A program made the position numbers and the translations under genes. Shown here one piece after another: positions 5,309 to 5,745 of a DNA stretch of 5,745 bases. Below the pieces are notes generated by a model. It saw nothing but the letters and a program-made list of their open reading frames with translations. It was not told the DNA's origin and did not search any database. Positions within the stretch are counted from its first letter, which is position 1. Each line of letters begins with the position of its first letter. This DNA comes from Anaerolineae bacterium (GTDB lineage: Bacteria; Chloroflexota; Anaerolineae; JAADDB01): NCBI GenBank assembly GCA_015486895.1, contig WFQT01000302.1:1-5745 (forward strand). Reading direction: 5' to 3'.

Positions 5309-5745
5309 TCATTCTTCTGAATGTCGCCAGCCGAATATTTCCAAGATGTCCCGAATCCAGGCGATAGTGCGTGATTTGATGCGTTTCCAGCGTATGACCG
5401 CCAAACCGGAAAAATAGACAGCTACTAGCGCTGCAATGATCGGAGCGTTGTAAATGAGGACTGCCACACCGACCAGATCGATGGGCCGCATAAAAATAAC
5501 GGCGATGGCTTTACGCTGCGTAATAGCTACAATCAATATCACAATTAAGGTATAAATAATGGTCAGCCGGGCGGGAAGGAAGCCGCTCAATGTGATGTAA
5601 ATGAGTACCGACCAGTTGAAAGTTACATCTACCACGAAATCGTAACGGTTGAGCCGGGTTTTCAATGGTGCCGCCCCACGAGCAAAAGGGCCATCCATTA
5701 GATCGGTAAACCAGCCTAAAATCACGACAGCGACCGCCTCGGTCA
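5309..5745 (-). CDS. CDP-alcohol phosphatidyltransferase family membrane protein (5' end outside window)
   Basis: Enzymes of this family move a phosphatidyl or similar group from a CDP-lipid to an alcohol in the membrane, for example in phosphatidylglycerol or phosphatidylinositol synthesis. The frame is open to the window edge, so the N-terminus is missing; a GTG at 5725 lies just before the active-site motif and is not the true start. Counting from that GTG, the signature reads D8-x2-D11-G12-x2-A15-R16 ... D29-x3-D33, so all four metal-binding aspartates are present, but the glycine usually found four residues before D29 is a leucine (L25). Hydrophobic segments follow at about 34-50, 53-69 and 84-112, fitting the later membrane helices, then a basic C-terminal tail ending at 138. 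The visible length fits the last two thirds of a family of about 180-230 residues. The substrate alcohol cannot be deduced. The next gene on the same strand is a lipid kinase, 265 bases away. Confidence 0.8.
   Translation of the reverse strand, partial: TEAVAVVILGWFTDLMDGPFARGAAPLKTRLNRYDFVVDVTFNWSVLIYITLSGFLPARLTIIYTLIVILIVAITQRKAIAVIFMRPIDLVGVAVLIYNAPIIAALVAVYFSGLAVIRWKRIKSRTIAWIRDILEIFGWRHSEE

Overview
This 5.7 kb window is ordinary bacterial housekeeping DNA: seven protein-coding genes (two cut by the window edges) and two repeat-bearing intergenic regions. No rRNA, tRNA, CRISPR array, transposase or phage gene was seen. Gene content and style (a YqeC-MocA fusion, a YegS-type lipid kinase with a GTGNVFAR motif, a CDP-alcohol phosphatidyltransferase with a divergent motif, short heptanucleotide tandem repeats, a CCACAGATT-type palindromic repeat, moderately high GC, GTG/TTG starts) would fit a member of the Chloroflexota (Anaerolineae/Caldilineae/Ardenticatenia-like). 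That assignment is inference from remembered family style, not from a search.

Left part, + strand (1-1858): the C-terminal half of a DegV-family fatty-acid-binding protein is followed 7 bases later by one long gene that fuses an N-terminal YqeC-like P-loop domain to a complete C-terminal MocA-like molybdenum cofactor cytidylyltransferase. The tight spacing suggests co-transcription.

Middle (1859-2114): a convergent gene junction holding two arrays of 7-base tandem repeats. Read on opposite strands, both fit one degenerate unit, CGTRTTN, so the junction is bracketed by diverged heptad arrays in inverted orientation.

Right part, - strand (5043 down to 2115): a compact four-gene operon, diacylglycerol/YegS-type lipid kinase - xseA - xseB - YbaK/EbsC-type deacylase. 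The first two junctions overlap (4 and 23 bases) and the last has a 16-base gap; each gene has a recognisable Shine-Dalgarno sequence. XseA and XseB form exonuclease VII. The kinase and the deacylase look like co-transcribed housekeeping neighbours, not parts of one pathway.

Right edge (5044-5745): a 265-base intergenic region with an imperfect inverted repeat of the CCACAGATT/AATCTGTGG kind, then the C-terminal part of a membrane CDP-alcohol phosphatidyltransferase on the - strand that runs off the window. Its neighbour is a lipid kinase, so both ends of this stretch concern phospholipid chemistry.

I do not see a new multi-gene system here. The observations most worth following are the YqeC-MocA fusion, the paired inverted heptad arrays, the palindromic repeat upstream of the operon, and the missing glycine in the CDP-alcohol phosphatidyltransferase signature.
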